64,000 nt of DNA from Inonotus obliquus (GCA_032164295.1 JAJHTX010000001.1:3720001-3784000); one strand, 5' to 3'. Shown: positions 43,401 to 54,504, counted from the first letter of the stretch. A program made the numbers and translations. The notes: generated by a model not told the origin, from the letters alone.

Positions 43401-46400
43401 TTAAAAAGGACTAATATCAGAGGAAGAGAGGTTCCACTCATCTGCATTGGAACTGATTCCACTTTCATACCCTAGTGAGTCAGGTGATGTTGCTCCATCT
43501 CTGTTGTTGCGTAGCGTTACTGGTTGAGGAAGTACCTCCCAATCTTCTTCTGGCAACCTGGCATGAGCAATCTCATCTATCAACTCCGTAATTGGGTCAT
43601 AAGGAAGGTGTGGTCCAATAGTGTAACTCTCCTTGCATAGGTCATGTGCGTGGGCAATGGCTTCGTTGAGACAGACTAACCATAGGTATTCTTCTTCTCT
43701 GAGGATCTGGCATCCCTTCAACGGAGCAGGAATGTACAATTCCAGGTCTCGAGCAATAATGTGAAAACGTCGGCACATATGGAGAGAAGTGGTTCCATCC
43801 CGGTGCATCTCCATCCTGGTCATAGGTTCCATGAGCTCGGAGCTGTAGTCATGTTCTAGCAACTTGGTTGCGTACTCCACCAGCATTTTCTTCACTCTCT
43901 CCCATTCTTTCGACAACTCTTCCAACATCTCTGGTGGCATCAAAGCCCAATATCTTCCATTATAGGCACAATCTGCAAGTGAAAGCTGAAGGTGGAGGTC
44001 GATAAGGTGTATCCAGAGCTGAGTGATTTCATCACGAAGGGGCCAGTCACTGTACTGGGCCAACGGAGCATAAAGAAGGTAGGAGCCCATCTGGTGTTGG
44101 ATAGGCAGTGTGCTGATGGACCTGCGTACTCGTGCTTCAAACTGATCCAACCTCAACACTGTTCCTTCATACGGTACGGCTTGTCCTTCCAAAAATCGTG
44201 CAGTGCTGATACCATCTTCAGTGTCAACAGGTTCAATTGGTGTCCATTTGATGCCCCGGGGTGACAGAAGAAGAGTACCGGTCTTGTTCATGGAGCTGTC
44301 GTGCACTTTCTGCATGTAGTATGTGAAGTCTGAGGTAGGGAGTCGAAGTGCTGGGACCATTCTGGCGCAAAGGGCATCCAGCAGCTGGTCAGCAGTCTCT
44401 ACTTGGTCTGGAGGTAGGACGTCTACGTGTGGGTGTAGAATGGTATGGGTTTCTGTGCCGTCTGGGGTCTGGCTTGTCAACGTAGCAATTCTTCCTTCTA
44501 CCATCACTGAATCTGGCTCTCCTACTTTCATACGTTCGAAAATTTCCACCAATTCTTCGACATTAACCGTCTCCGAGAGAGTCTGAGGGGTATTAGGGGG
44601 TGTCAAGAGGGTGGATGGGTCGTTAGAGGACATTTGGAGTGGTAGAGGGCTTGCTTTCGTGAGTTGAATGCACAGTATCACCAAAACTAGAGTATTGACA
44701 AAAAACGACAGCATACTCATTTTCTCCTTAATAACTGGTCTCCATCCTTGGCTTGCTGTCATCCTGGCCTTGTCCTCAGTCTGTGTACTGCGCTTCGGAC
44801 CGTCATTTTCGTTTGCAATGTCTTGGGGAAGGTTTCCGGCCATGTGCACTGCATTCCTATCTTTCCGTGCATCTATCACCTCTGGTAAGCTTTCCTTTCT
44901 GTTCCGCCTATTAATTCTGATTCTTATGATTATAGAATCGTCATCTGCATCCTCAGCACTTCCTTCACAACCATCTGGTTGGTCTGCAACTGTTATTTGC
45001 GTGCTAGAGGAGACAAGAAAGTCGGATTTGGGGTTTGAGTGGTTCTGAGCTTCTGGGCTGTCTTTGAGGTGTTCTCTTGCGTCTCCTGTGAGTTTCTGGT
45101 GTCTATCATTGACTTCATGCACTAACCTACTGCCCTGGGTGTCTCTGAGGTCTAGTTCATTCGTCTGTGGGCTGGGGAAGGTGTGGGGATGTGCCACATC
45201 ACCATATCTGTGTCGTCGTTCACCTCCCTGCATCTCGGTCAAATCTCCACCGATCTTCGTCATCTTAGGCTCGTTTGATTCGCGCTGACAAGGGCTTTCG
45301 ATCGGTGTATCATACGTGTGGTTTGGTGCGTTCAGTGATGTCGGATTGCGATGTTGGGTCTGATAGGGAGTGTTACACAGGTGTGTGTTCACAAACTCTG
45401 AATTTCCCTTCTCAATTACTGATCTCTTTCCTTGTGCCACTGTCTGCATGGGTGTACTTGACATTCGCATGGTCTTTGGGGGTCTGTCAATGCTGCTTTC
45501 CTTGCTACTTGAAGGTCTTTTATGGTCAAAAACCTCTCGTTTTGATTTTGGCCATATCTCCTTCATTTCTTGGTTGTTCTTGGTGATTCTAGGCTTGTTC
45601 TGTTTGTGTCGACCTCCCTTCCCGTGAAATGGGTCTGGTTGTAGCATGTGAGTCCTATTTCCATGCTGTCTGTTCCATATCTGAGTCGCATTTTTCGGAT
45701 TTACTAGATTAGGCCATAACTTGACCGGGTGTCGTTCGTTTCTCTTCCTTGTGATATCGTTGGAATCTTCTCGTCGAGAGCTATCGGATCGGCTACTTGA
45801 TTGCGCAAATCCGTCCATCGGTCGTTCAGCAATGCTAACTTTGAGCTTCCTTTTTCTCCGACGCGGTTTCTTCCGTAACTTTGTCAGATCTGCACCGTGC
45901 AGATTGTATGATGGCTTGGAATGATCGGACGGATCACGGCTTTCCAACGGCGGTTCAATGACGGTGATCGGAACTGAACTCGCGGAGATATGAGATTTCG
46001 GAGATTTATGCATTTTCGGCTGTACTGACTTCTTCCCTTTATGCTTGTAGGCTTCCCCCCTCTGGTTTCCTGCTAGATATTCCTCACAGAGTGATTCCCT
46101 GTCATTGTGGACTACCTGGAGGGTCCCTGAGGCTGTATGAGGTGAGCCGATTTCGTGAAAATCCGAAAATAGTGCATTTAATAATGGATTGATCTCGTTT
46201 TCATAGTGATCCGACTCCATTTCCTTGGAGGAATAGAGTTCTTCTTCATCATTCCTAACTATGATGTCCTTCTTCGACATCATTAGTGTTGGGAATGGCT
46301 GTGACGTGCTAGCTTCTTGTCCATAATGATGGTGTTTTGAGTATCCTTCACTTCCGACACTCAATATACTTGATATTTCATCATCTGAATCTCGTAATTC

Positions 46401-49187
46401 TTCCTTCTTAGTCATTCCATGCTCATGCACACTTTGTGATGGCTGGTCTGGCTTCATCCTCATGGTCTGAGGATCACGTTGATCACTCTCATAATCCGAC
46501 TCTTGACTGAACTTTGGTTTCTTTGGAGCCGTGAGTGACTCTAGGCTGTCTGTTTCTTCTGAGCCTCTCATTCGCTTTCGATAGATCCTGATATTAGGTA
46601 ATTCTGAGTCACTTCGAGCTTCTTTTTCTTCTCTGTCTTCTTCATCCTCTATCAATGTCAAATTCCTTGGCACTGATTTTTCTCCTGTTTCGATTTCCCA
46701 TTCCTTGACAATACATTGAGTTGATGAGGGTGGAACTGAAAATGCGGTATATGCAGTCCCTTCTTCATTTCGAACTTCTTCCAATGCCTTCTCTCTTGTC
46801 TGAGTGAACTTCTCAAATAGAGCTTGGTAATCATCCTGATCATCGATATCAGGTTGAGCAGCAAACCATGTTGATGGATCATAGTCCCATGACTCATTGC
46901 TTCCATCAGGAGTTACTAGCATCTCATATCTAGTCTTCGATCGAGTTGGATCTTCAGGGTCCTTGAATTGGAGATAAGTACCATTAGGCCGTTCATCGAT
47001 GGAGATAAGGTTTCCTCTCTGCCATGGTCTTCCAAGCAGTAAGTCGAATGGAACCTGGCTTCCGACATAGATGTTGCCTATGGTAATGATGCTTCCAATG
47101 TCAAGTCGAACTCCTGTGAGTAATCCTTCTAACATTCCTTGTCCTCCATTAGCATCGTTCATATTCATTTTCTGAGTTTTGTCAATGGGTCTTTGGATGA
47201 GCTGTGCGAATCGACTATGACAGATGTTCATTTGCGATCCAGTATCGAGAATAGCATTGATGTCATGTCCTCCGCAATTGACTGTTAATCGAATAAGTCT
47301 GCCATGAGTCTTGGCAATCACTGGTCGAGTCCAGAATGCTTCTGAATTATCCTCTGAATCTTCTTCAACAATATTGGCTCTCATTATCATTTCTGGAGCG
47401 GGTTTGATGGTCTTGTACTGAAGCTTATCAGCGATGATCCGGGCTAATCCGGGAGAAGCTCCAAGAAGATCTCGAGTTGAGATAAGTTGATCCTGGGAAA
47501 GGATTTTGTCAGCGACTGTCTGAAGATTAACACTGGCTGACATCTCCGACTGGCGTGGTGTACGATGTGCTGTTTGCGACTTGTCTCCCGTAGGTTCTTC
47601 TTTGCTAGTTGATACTCTCGAACTATTCCTTGGGTCAATCTTCTGTACCAACTGCTCATTAGTCATAGTGATATCTTTGACACTTGGCTGAGTCTTGGCT
47701 GGTGGACTGATTGTCTCTGCTTGCGACTTTCGAGGTATACGATCGATGACAACTTCTGGTTCTGCTCTCCTTGATGGTCTTGACTGAATGGGTCTTTCCA
47801 TTACATCCTTGCGCTTGTGATTGGTTGTCTTCTGAGAACGAGTTATCGGATATCCAATCTCATCTTCTTCTGGGTGCGCATATAATGTCTCGCTAGTTTC
47901 CGATGAGGATTGACATGTGATAAAGTTGACCTTGCTTTCTGCTGAGTGTTGGCGTTTAGCAGCTTGGACTAATGATTCTCCAAATGCTCGCCTGATCACT
48001 TCTCCATTTCCCATGCAAAGTTTCCCTGAGTTATCAAACTTGGCAATTCCTTGGGAAACAATGTTCTTCACCTCTGAACATGTTCGAAGTCCATGTCCCA
48101 TTTGTCCACATCCAAAACAATTACGATAGGGAGCTCTCTCGATGTTTCCACCTCGAGGTTTATTCTTCTCTTGATCTGGCTGAGTCTCGACACGATTATT
48201 GGACCTAAGATCTGGAGAACGAATGGCTTGTGCAACTAAAGGGTCGAGTTTGACTGCCTTGTAGTACAAAAGACCATACTTCGGATCTGATATGGAGAGC
48301 TTCGACATTTGTTCGATCAGCTTCTCTACCTCATCAGGTTCTGTCTTCTTCACCCTATCCTGAGCTCTTCTCAACTTCGAATCAGTCTTGCCGATCTTTG
48401 GAGACTGAGTTTCCCTTATCCTATCGGATACGATCTTGACCTCATCCTCATCTTCCTTCTCATTACTTCCGAGGTCATCTTCAGGTTCATCTCTGAATGG
48501 GTTTGGAGTTTCCTTCTTTTCCTCCCCATCAATCATGTCGAACCTGTCTGCATTCAACATTGACTCTGCAGCATTCCATATCTGCTCCAAATCGAAAGGT
48601 TCAGCCATGTCATGGTCTGGATCCTTTAGTAAGAGTCGATTCTCTAGGTGTGCTCGAGTGTAGTCATCAAGTCCATTCCAAAAATAGGTAGCCTGTTCCT
48701 CCTTGGTTATTTTCTTGTGAGCGAATAGCCATCCTCCTATCTTGGTAAACTCTCTGGAATACTGCGTGAATTGTTTCCAGCTCTTGACTCTCGAGTCTCG
48801 ATTAGCGTACATGAATCTCTTGAGATCCATCTTTGTATATCTCTTCTCATTGAGCTGGGCATCGAACAGCCTCAGCAGTTGAGTCTTGAGATTCTTCCAA
48901 TTGGGTATAGCGAAATCATTAAGACCTTCAATCACCTGGATTACCTGCCTCGAGCAGTATCGAGTGATGGTCTTGCACTTGTCTGTGTCAAGCGTGACAT
49001 TGTACTTAGAACACAATTGTTCATAATAATCTAGAAAGGCCTTGACTTCTGAGAAATGTCCCGTGAATGTCTTGGGAGCATTCTTCGAGGTCGAGTATGG
49101 CATATCTAGAACCGATAACGATGTCTGATTGGTCGAGGGAACTTCTTCCTCATGATTGGTAGTCTGTGTAGCACTGTCAGTGGTCAT
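43401..49187 (-). CDS. gag: Gypsy Gag-protease polyprotein with a long extra C-terminal region
   Basis: One open frame of 1928 codons, far longer than usual gag-protease. Residues 30-230 are a capsid-like region (TFTGHFSEVKAFLDYYEQL). A CCHC knuckle, CFGCGQMGHGLRTC, is at about 356-369. The aspartic protease active site, ILDTGSQMNIC, is near residue 646. About 750 residues of charged, low-complexity sequence follow. Then comes a strongly hydrophobic segment (SMLSFFVNTLVLVILCIQL, near residue 1490, encoded at about 44660-44720) followed by KASPLPL, like a signal peptide. The last 400 residues are well ordered in composition but match nothing I know. The frame ends nine bases before pol and in a different frame, so pol expression needs a shift, reinitiation or splicing. 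Confidence 0.88.
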   Translation of the reverse strand: MTTDSATQTTNHEEEVPSTNQTSLSVLDMPYSTSKNAPKTFTGHFSEVKAFLDYYEQLCSKYNVTLDTDKCKTITRYCSRQVIQVIEGLNDFAIPNWKNLKTQLLRLFDAQLNEKRYTKMDLKRFMYANRDSRVKSWKQFTQYSREFTKIGGWLFAHKKITKEEQATYFWNGLDDYTRAHLENRLLLKDPDHDMAEPFDLEQIWNAAESMLNADRFDMIDGEEKKETPNPFRDEPEDDLGSNEKEDEDEVKIVSDRIRETQSPKIGKTDSKLRRAQDRVKKTEPDEVEKLIEQMSKLSISDPKYGLLYYKAVKLDPLVAQAIRSPDLRSNNRVETQPDQEKNKPRGGNIERAPYRNCFGCGQMGHGLRTCSEVKNIVSQGIAKFDNSGKLCMGNGEVIRRAFGESLVQAAKRQHSAESKVNFITCQSSSETSETLYAHPEEDEIGYPITRSQKTTNHKRKDVMERPIQSRPSRRAEPEVVIDRIPRKSQAETISPPAKTQPSVKDITMTNEQLVQKIDPRNSSRVSTSKEEPTGDKSQTAHRTPRQSEMSASVNLQTVADKILSQDQLISTRDLLGASPGLARIIADKLQYKTIKPAPEMIMRANIVEEDSEDNSEAFWTRPVIAKTHGRLIRLTVNCGGHDINAILDTGSQMNICHSRFAQLIQRPIDKTQKMNMNDANGGQGMLEGLLTGVRLDIGSIITIGNIYVGSQVPFDLLLGRPWQRGNLISIDERPNGTYLQFKDPEDPTRSKTRYEMLVTPDGSNESWDYDPSTWFAAQPDIDDQDDYQALFEKFTQTREKALEEVRNEEGTAYTAFSVPPSSTQCIVKEWEIETGEKSVPRNLTLIEDEEDREEKEARSDSELPNIRIYRKRMRGSEETDSLESLTAPKKPKFSQESDYESDQRDPQTMRMKPDQPSQSVHEHGMTKKEELRDSDDEISSILSVGSEGYSKHHHYGQEASTSQPFPTLMMSKKDIIVRNDEEELYSSKEMESDHYENEINPLLNALFSDFHEIGSPHTASGTLQVVHNDRESLCEEYLAGNQRGEAYKHKGKKSVQPKMHKSPKSHISASSVPITVIEPPLESRDPSDHSKPSYNLHGADLTKLRKKPRRRKRKLKVSIAERPMDGFAQSSSRSDSSRREDSNDITRKRNERHPVKLWPNLVNPKNATQIWNRQHGNRTHMLQPDPFHGKGGRHKQNKPRITKNNQEMKEIWPKSKREVFDHKRPSSSKESSIDRPPKTMRMSSTPMQTVAQGKRSVIEKGNSEFVNTHLCNTPYQTQHRNPTSLNAPNHTYDTPIESPCQRESNEPKMTKIGGDLTEMQGGERRHRYGDVAHPHTFPSPQTNELDLRDTQGSRLVHEVNDRHQKLTGDAREHLKDSPEAQNHSNPKSDFLVSSSTQITVADQPDGCEGSAEDADDDSIIIRIRINRRNRKESLPEVIDARKDRNAVHMAGNLPQDIANENDGPKRSTQTEDKARMTASQGWRPVIKEKMSMLSFFVNTLVLVILCIQLTKASPLPLQMSSNDPSTLLTPPNTPQTLSETVNVEELVEIFERMKVGEPDSVMVEGRIATLTSQTPDGTETHTILHPHVDVLPPDQVETADQLLDALCARMVPALRLPTSDFTYYMQKVHDSSMNKTGTLLLSPRGIKWTPIEPVDTEDGISTARFLEGQAVPYEGTVLRLDQFEARVRRSISTLPIQHQMGSYLLYAPLAQYSDWPLRDEITQLWIHLIDLHLQLSLADCAYNGRYWALMPPEMLEELSKEWERVKKMLVEYATKLLEHDYSSELMEPMTRMEMHRDGTTSLHMCRRFHIIARDLELYIPAPLKGCQILREEEYLWLVCLNEAIAHAHDLCKESYTIGPHLPYDPITELIDEIAHARLPEEDWEVLPQPVTLRNNRDGATSPDSLGYESGISSNADEWNLSSSDISPF

Positions 49188-49295
49188 GATAACAATGCAA
49201 ATGACTTAGCGAAAAATTCTTCTTTGCTCTGATCGATGAGCGATGATGGTAAAACTTGATATGGTTACAACCACAACTATCGAATAGCTGCCCTG

Positions 49296-49307
49296 CGGTG
49301 GTCACCA
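49296..49307 (-). other. Primer-binding site of the gypsy element
   Basis: Read on the minus strand, TGGTGACCACCG starts five bases after the 5' LTR end. TGG at this place pairs with the CCA tail of a tRNA; the primer tRNA would end in GGTCACCA. I cannot name the tRNA. Confidence 0.6.
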
Positions 49308-49312
49308 AGTTT

Positions 49313-51076
49313 TGTCGTGCTGGGATGGTATTGGCTGTTAAATAACCAAGTACACTCCCACTGAGTCAACCGGTCTAATTATCTAGGCGGGTAGTCTTCC
49401 CAGTTGTTCGTTGAAGCTATGGGCAACTTGTTGTAGTTGGAGGGTTGAGGGATTCGAGTTCAAGTAGAGATGTAGAGTGAGTGAGAGATGAGTCTTTATC
49501 CAATTCTCTTGAAAGTGAGTGATAGGTCACCGTGGGTGAGGAGCAATTAAATTGTCCACACCGAGGTAGGCAATGACAAGCTATGCAGAATAGATGTCAA
49601 TGTCTAGAGGGACACACACACTCGAAGTCTCGAGTTATTAGATATCGACTTTGAGAGGGAGTTTATCACCAATGTCCAATTGGAACAGAGGCGATACAAT
49701 ACCTTTGACTAGTACCAAACTAGTCCTTGAGCAATGCAGTTACCCAGTCTTAAGCTGTGGTCAACTGTATGCGACGAAACCTTGACTTGACTTGCAAATG
49801 GTGTGACAAGAGGTCACAGAGTGATGTGAGCTTGTCTTGTTCTGGGGGAGAACTCTGGTGAGTTATTCTATGGGGAGTTAATTCTATGCTCCTCTGGGGG
49901 GCTACATGCTGGTCCTTAAATACTAATTCCAAGACCAATTTACATAATCCACAGCATAAGCTAAAAATAGATCTGCATCAACCACATCATCAAAATTTGA
50001 TATCTCCTTCCAAAGCTATGCATCAAATACTCCAAATCAAGTGATATGTATCAATGTATCAATGAGTTATCTGATGAATGATGCGCATCAATGAATTAAT
50101 TGATGAGTGATGTGCATCAATGCATGATTTGATGAATGCTGTGCATCAATGAATTACTTGATAGATGCTGTGCATCAATGAGTTATTTGATGAATGATGC
50201 GCATCAATGAGTTACTTGATGAATGATGTGCCATCAATGAATCAATTGATGAGTCCAGAATATGGTTCAAGGTGATGACCTGATCGATGATCTAATCGAT
50301 GACTTGATGAATGACCTAATGGATGATATAATCGATTACTTGATGGATGAGATAATTGATGACCTAATGAATGATATAATCGATTACTTGATGGATGATA
50401 TAATCGATGACCTGATGGATGATATAATCGATTACCAAGTTTGGGCTTATTTGGTTTTTAGTATCTGGACTGTGGTCTTTGGTTTTTCCAGAGCAATGTA
50501 TCGGATGGCTTCTCAGATAAGACCAAATGAATGGTGCAACCGGTGGTTCTTGAACCTTCATTTCTGCTTCTAGAGCGTGACCATATAAAGAATGGTTTGT
50601 TTATCTATCGCCGCTCGAGTTCCTTTTCTGCAATTCTTTGTTCTAATGCCACCTTCACGACTTCGTGCACGACTTCACCATCTGCTCTGCCACGCTTCTG
50701 AACTTCTCAGGCTGACTTTTGTGTATCGTCGTGCTTCCTCTAACCCGATTCAGTGAGTTACTTTCTCGACACTTTGCGATCTTTATGCTTAATAGCACGA
50801 AGAGTATTTGTGGAGACGACTATCATGATCGAGGAGGAGTGGGTCGAGTGGGTACCGGTGCTTGTTACTAGACGAGTTGTGCTCAACACTTGATAGTAAG
50901 CTTGGCACTTTCCATCGGCTTTCGATTTGCTAACTTGTGTGCAGAATTACGAGTTACTGCGACGTCCGATATTTCTTGTTTATCCTTTCTGATGTCCTAC
51001 TATGTTCTTGCTTCCGATAGTGTAAAGCGTGCCAATATTACGATTGTTTATGTCCAGGCAATATCCTGGCCTGACA
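49313..51076 (-). repeat. 5' LTR of the gypsy element (1764 bp)
   Basis: Same length as the copy at 36889-38652 and identical wherever I compared, except A at 50888. Contains the same two minisatellites at 50058-50253 and 50278-50435. Confidence 0.92.
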
Positions 51077-51803
51077 CCGCCCTACCTCGGTATCACTCAT
51101 CGTGAGTTTTCATTGGGTTCTTGTCTCGTCCCACCCTATTCTTAGCTACCCCCTGATAAAACTTCTTATTCATTCATCATCTTATGTTTCACCTGATTAT
51201 AATTTTACATTCAATTCAACTTTATGTTCCCTTTCTTGTACTGGATTGCAGTACAATTCGACTTGTAAAAACTCCCCATTTGGTATCTTGAATGGCTACG
51301 GTATTATGGTATTTATAGCCTGCATGTTCTACTGTAGCAAACCAGCTAATCTGAGAGGAACTTCTAGAGTGAAGGTCCGGGTTTTGCTCATCTCGTTCAA
51401 GCCCCCGTTCGTTCGTCTCGTCTCGTAGTCGCCGGTATCGATACCGGTAGTCATCGTTATCGTCTTCATCGCCCTCGCCTCTCGTCTCACGACTAGTCCC
51501 ATCAGAAACACCCCCTCAGCTCGTCTTCTCTACTGCTTCGTTCTCTCTACCGTGATACCGGACACCAGACGACTCGGTATCGACGGATTTGTCTCGGTAT
51601 CGATCGTCTCCTGATACCTCGCCTCTTGAGCGGTCACCTATAGCCTCCTGTACTCATCAATCCAGCCAGGCCCAACAATTCTCTCTTGACGACTTGTCTG
51701 TGACTGTACGACTTAGTACCGCCACGTACCGGCCCTCCCAACGAATCTAAATTGTACCCCCCTCGTCCGGTACTTCTGATACCGGCCGCGTTCTTGCACA
51801 TTC
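51077..51803. mobile_element. Element X, right part
   Basis: Continues element X after the gypsy insertion, starting with the repeated CCGC. It has the same enrichment in CGGTATC/GATACCG words (for example near 51434, 51558, 51590 and 51778). It ends TTGCACATTC before ACCGA. No domain seen in its open frames. Confidence 0.7.
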
Positions 51804-52634
51804 ACCGACTTTACCGCCTCAAAACCCTGCATATCAATTATACTACTTATGATCTTCGTCAAGCTTCGGACACCATCAATCCAGATACTCATCCAGATGT
51901 GATGCTTCTTTCCGCAGGTTCCGAGTCTGATCATCCTTACTGCTATGCTCGGGTCATTGGTCTCTTTCATTCTGATGTCGCTTACACTGGTCCTGGATCT
52001 TCTAGCCAAGAATTCAAAAGGATCAACATTATCTGGGCCCGATGTCTTCAACTCGATTCAACTCATTCTTTTGGCTTTCTTGTGAAACAGCTTCCAAGGC
52101 TAGAGTTCTTGAATCACTCAGACTCTGGGGCTTTCATCTTTCTCGACCCTGAACTCATACTTCGCGGTGTTCATTTGATTCCTACCTTCACTTTTGGAAA
52201 GACTCAAGAATTTCTGCTGAAATCACTAGCTCGTCCACTTACAAATAAATCTGATGACGATGATGGAGATAATGACGAAGACTACCGATACTATTATATT
52301 AACATGTAAGTGACTCTCTTTTTGCGGCATCATTTGTTTACGATTCCGATTAGGAATTGTTTTCCAGTGCCAGGCCTCGTGTTTTCTGTACTGATTCATT
52401 CTTATTCTCAGTTTTGTAGATCGTGATATGTTTATGAGGTACCTAGGAGGCGGAATTGGCCATAAGATTATGTGGTCTCTTAACAGGTCCCTTCTGCAGA
52501 GCCGCAGTGATACTAGTGCGGAACCAGAGGATGAAGTACTTTTGCAGATCCCAGGAAATGTGGAAAACAACAGTGAGCGAAGTACAAATGAGGAAGGGGG
52601 GGAAGGTGATTCGGATGAATATGCAGACCTGTAG
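51804..52634 (+). pseudogene. Plavaka-type transposase, 3' part
   Basis: Last piece. From 51809 the frame continues LYRLKTLHINYTTYDLR, directly completing IRRDR at 35865. Family landmarks follow: DTINPDTHPDVMLLS, YCYARVIGLFHSDV, SGAFIFLDPELILRGVHLIP and DEDYRYYYIN. An intron at about 52305-52411 joins to FVDRDMFMRYLGGGIGH. The end is acidic, with the stop at 52632-52634. This part has no visible stop codon inside, unlike the 5' part. I could not find the terminal inverted repeats of the transposon. Confidence 0.85.
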
Positions 52635-53180
52635 TACAATTACTAATCCAGTTTCTTCTGCCGTTAAGACCTAACGCACGACATCCACATACAGAAATTG
52701 TAAGGTCACATTGTCATGATCGAGTACTTACAGCCTCAGATCACTACTGCGAAGATACTATACTCGAATAAACAATCATATTATATACCTGTACTAAAAA
52801 AACTGTACTTCTTACAGGATATATAATATATGAAGGTCTCGTGTTGTTATACAAAATCGCACAAATATGGTTACGACCTTCTAAGATGAAAACCAGTCTT
52901 TCAGGACCCTTGCAAATGTCGAAACTAGCTGATTTATTTCTTGTAAGTAGTCAATCTGTCTTTTTATTACTTACACAAGGCCTCACAAGCCCTCTCGGAC
53001 TCCTGCAAGAGAGAAAAAGTCTTCTCAATGCACTGCAAGAGGTCATCAGAGTTTCAGATTCGATACATGCAAATAACTACCTGATGACTCCGATATATGA
53101 TGACTAACAGACTGATACTACCCTATATAGCTTGAAAGAATTTGTAAGCTGTGCGACTTTTTCTCGATAGGCTACGAATG
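52635..53180. other. Flank of the Plavaka element, nothing recognised
   Basis: Probably includes the right end of the transposon. An open frame at 52841-53107 has no domain resemblance. Confidence 0.35.
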
Positions 53181-53645
53181 TGAAAACTGCCAGGTCGAGT
53201 TGTCTCTGTCTCTAATGCGTAGTAGCATGCTGTGAAGCTGTGGACACTCACAAACTGCGGTGGTAGATTGGATCAAGGTTGTTGTGTCAGATTCATCACG
53301 TTCTCGTGATGATCTCCAAAGTAGCTGCGTCACATAAGTTCCGAGTTATTCACGACAAGGCTGGCCATCAGGGAAGATATCTTCTTGACAATTTGTATTC
53401 CTGGTAAGATAGCTACACCAAAATCAAGCTAAAGAAGAAAAAACTTACTGACATTTGATTTGCTAGGTGGATGTACCCAATGGAGATGCTCATCTAGCTG
53501 TAGAGAGCGCGAATCACTGATCGCATGGAGTACTGTTTCTTCTAGAGAAGATGTTCATAAACCCCGGTGATGGAATGGGGTGCGCATTGAATGTGCTGGC
53601 GGATCCCAAGCTTATAATGTTTACCACAGAAAAGTTGTTGTCAGT

Positions 53646-54317
53646 CACCTCAGGCACCCCCTTAGCCGAACTCTATTAGAGTGAACTTTTCCTATGTATA
53701 GTTTATATTTAATAGATATGTATTCCTGGGATTAATCCTCCATCCTAGGATGTAATTGTAGGATTTCCTGGTTTAATTCAGTCTTGTCATCGACTAGTGT
53801 CAGGGGTCCTTTTCTAAGGATATCCTTGATAATTACCTATCTAATTTAAGGATATCCTTGATAGTTTCCTATCTAATCTGAGGATATCCTCAATTATTTC
53901 CTATCTAATTTAAGGATATCCTTGATAGTTTCCTATCTAATCTGAGGATATCCTCAATTATTTTCTTTCTAATCCGAGGATATCCTCAGATTAGATAGGA
54001 AATAATCGAGGATATCCTCAGATTAGATAGAAAACAATCGAGAATATCCTCGGATTAGGTAGGAAATAATTGAGGATATCCTCAGATTAGATAGGAAACT
54101 ATCAAGGATATCCTTAAATTAGATAGGTAATTATCAAGGATATCCTTAGAAAAGGACCCCTGACACCAGTCGATGACAAGACTGAATTAAACCAGGAAAT
54201 CCTACAATTACATCCTAGGATGGAGGATTAATCCCAGGAATACATATCTATTAAATATAAACTATACATAGGAAAAGTTCACTCTAATAGAGTTTGGCTA
54301 AGGGGGTGCCTGAGGTG
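53646..54317. mobile_element. 672-bp palindromic MITE-like element
   Basis: The left end CACCTCAGGCACCCCCTTAG is matched by its reverse complement at the right end, and pairing continues almost to the centre near 53985, so the whole element is one long hairpin of about 335-bp arms. The inner part consists of repeats of AGGATATCC with spacers (CTATCTAATTTA or CTATCTAATCTG), alternating about every 33 bases. There is no coding capacity. The duplicate copy B lacks it and shows a near-empty site around 57650. I could not fix a target duplication; GTCAGT occurs on both sides but at different distances. Confidence 0.85.
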
Positions 54318-54504
54318 TCGTCAGTCCCCTCCCTCTTTCCCACCTGTCATGACTGAACATTTGCTTTCCTTTGTAGGGCACACTCAGGTAGTTCGAGTTA
54401 GCAATCCTAAGTTATTTTCGAAATTTCTCGTCCATAGCTGACCGTGATTTCGTGTAGTATGTATCTGGTCGGTCTATGTCCACTAGTTGCTGTTGCTAAC
54501 CGCG

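Larger units (their letters stand above)
36889..51076 (-). mobile_element. Ty3/gypsy LTR retrotransposon, 14.2 kb, very recent
   Basis: Complete element in minus orientation: 5' LTR 49313-51076, primer-binding site just inside it, gag-protease frame 49187-43401, pol frame 43392-39592, a 3' stretch of about 940 bases and the 3' LTR 36889-38652. The order reverse transcriptase, RNase H, integrase is that of Ty3/gypsy. LTRs start TGT and end ACA. A 4-bp direct repeat CCGC flanks it (36885-36888 and 51077-51080). I see only one difference between the two 1764-bp LTRs, so insertion is very recent. The host site is element X. An in-frame TGA near the end of pol is the only defect noticed. Confidence 0.93.

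Noticed and set aside
42986..43465. Spliced gag-pol: TTTATTATTTCAG acceptor near 42986 with a GTATGA donor in the gag end
   Set aside because: The acceptor looks good but the donor phases I tried do not keep the pol frame, so I do not claim an intron.
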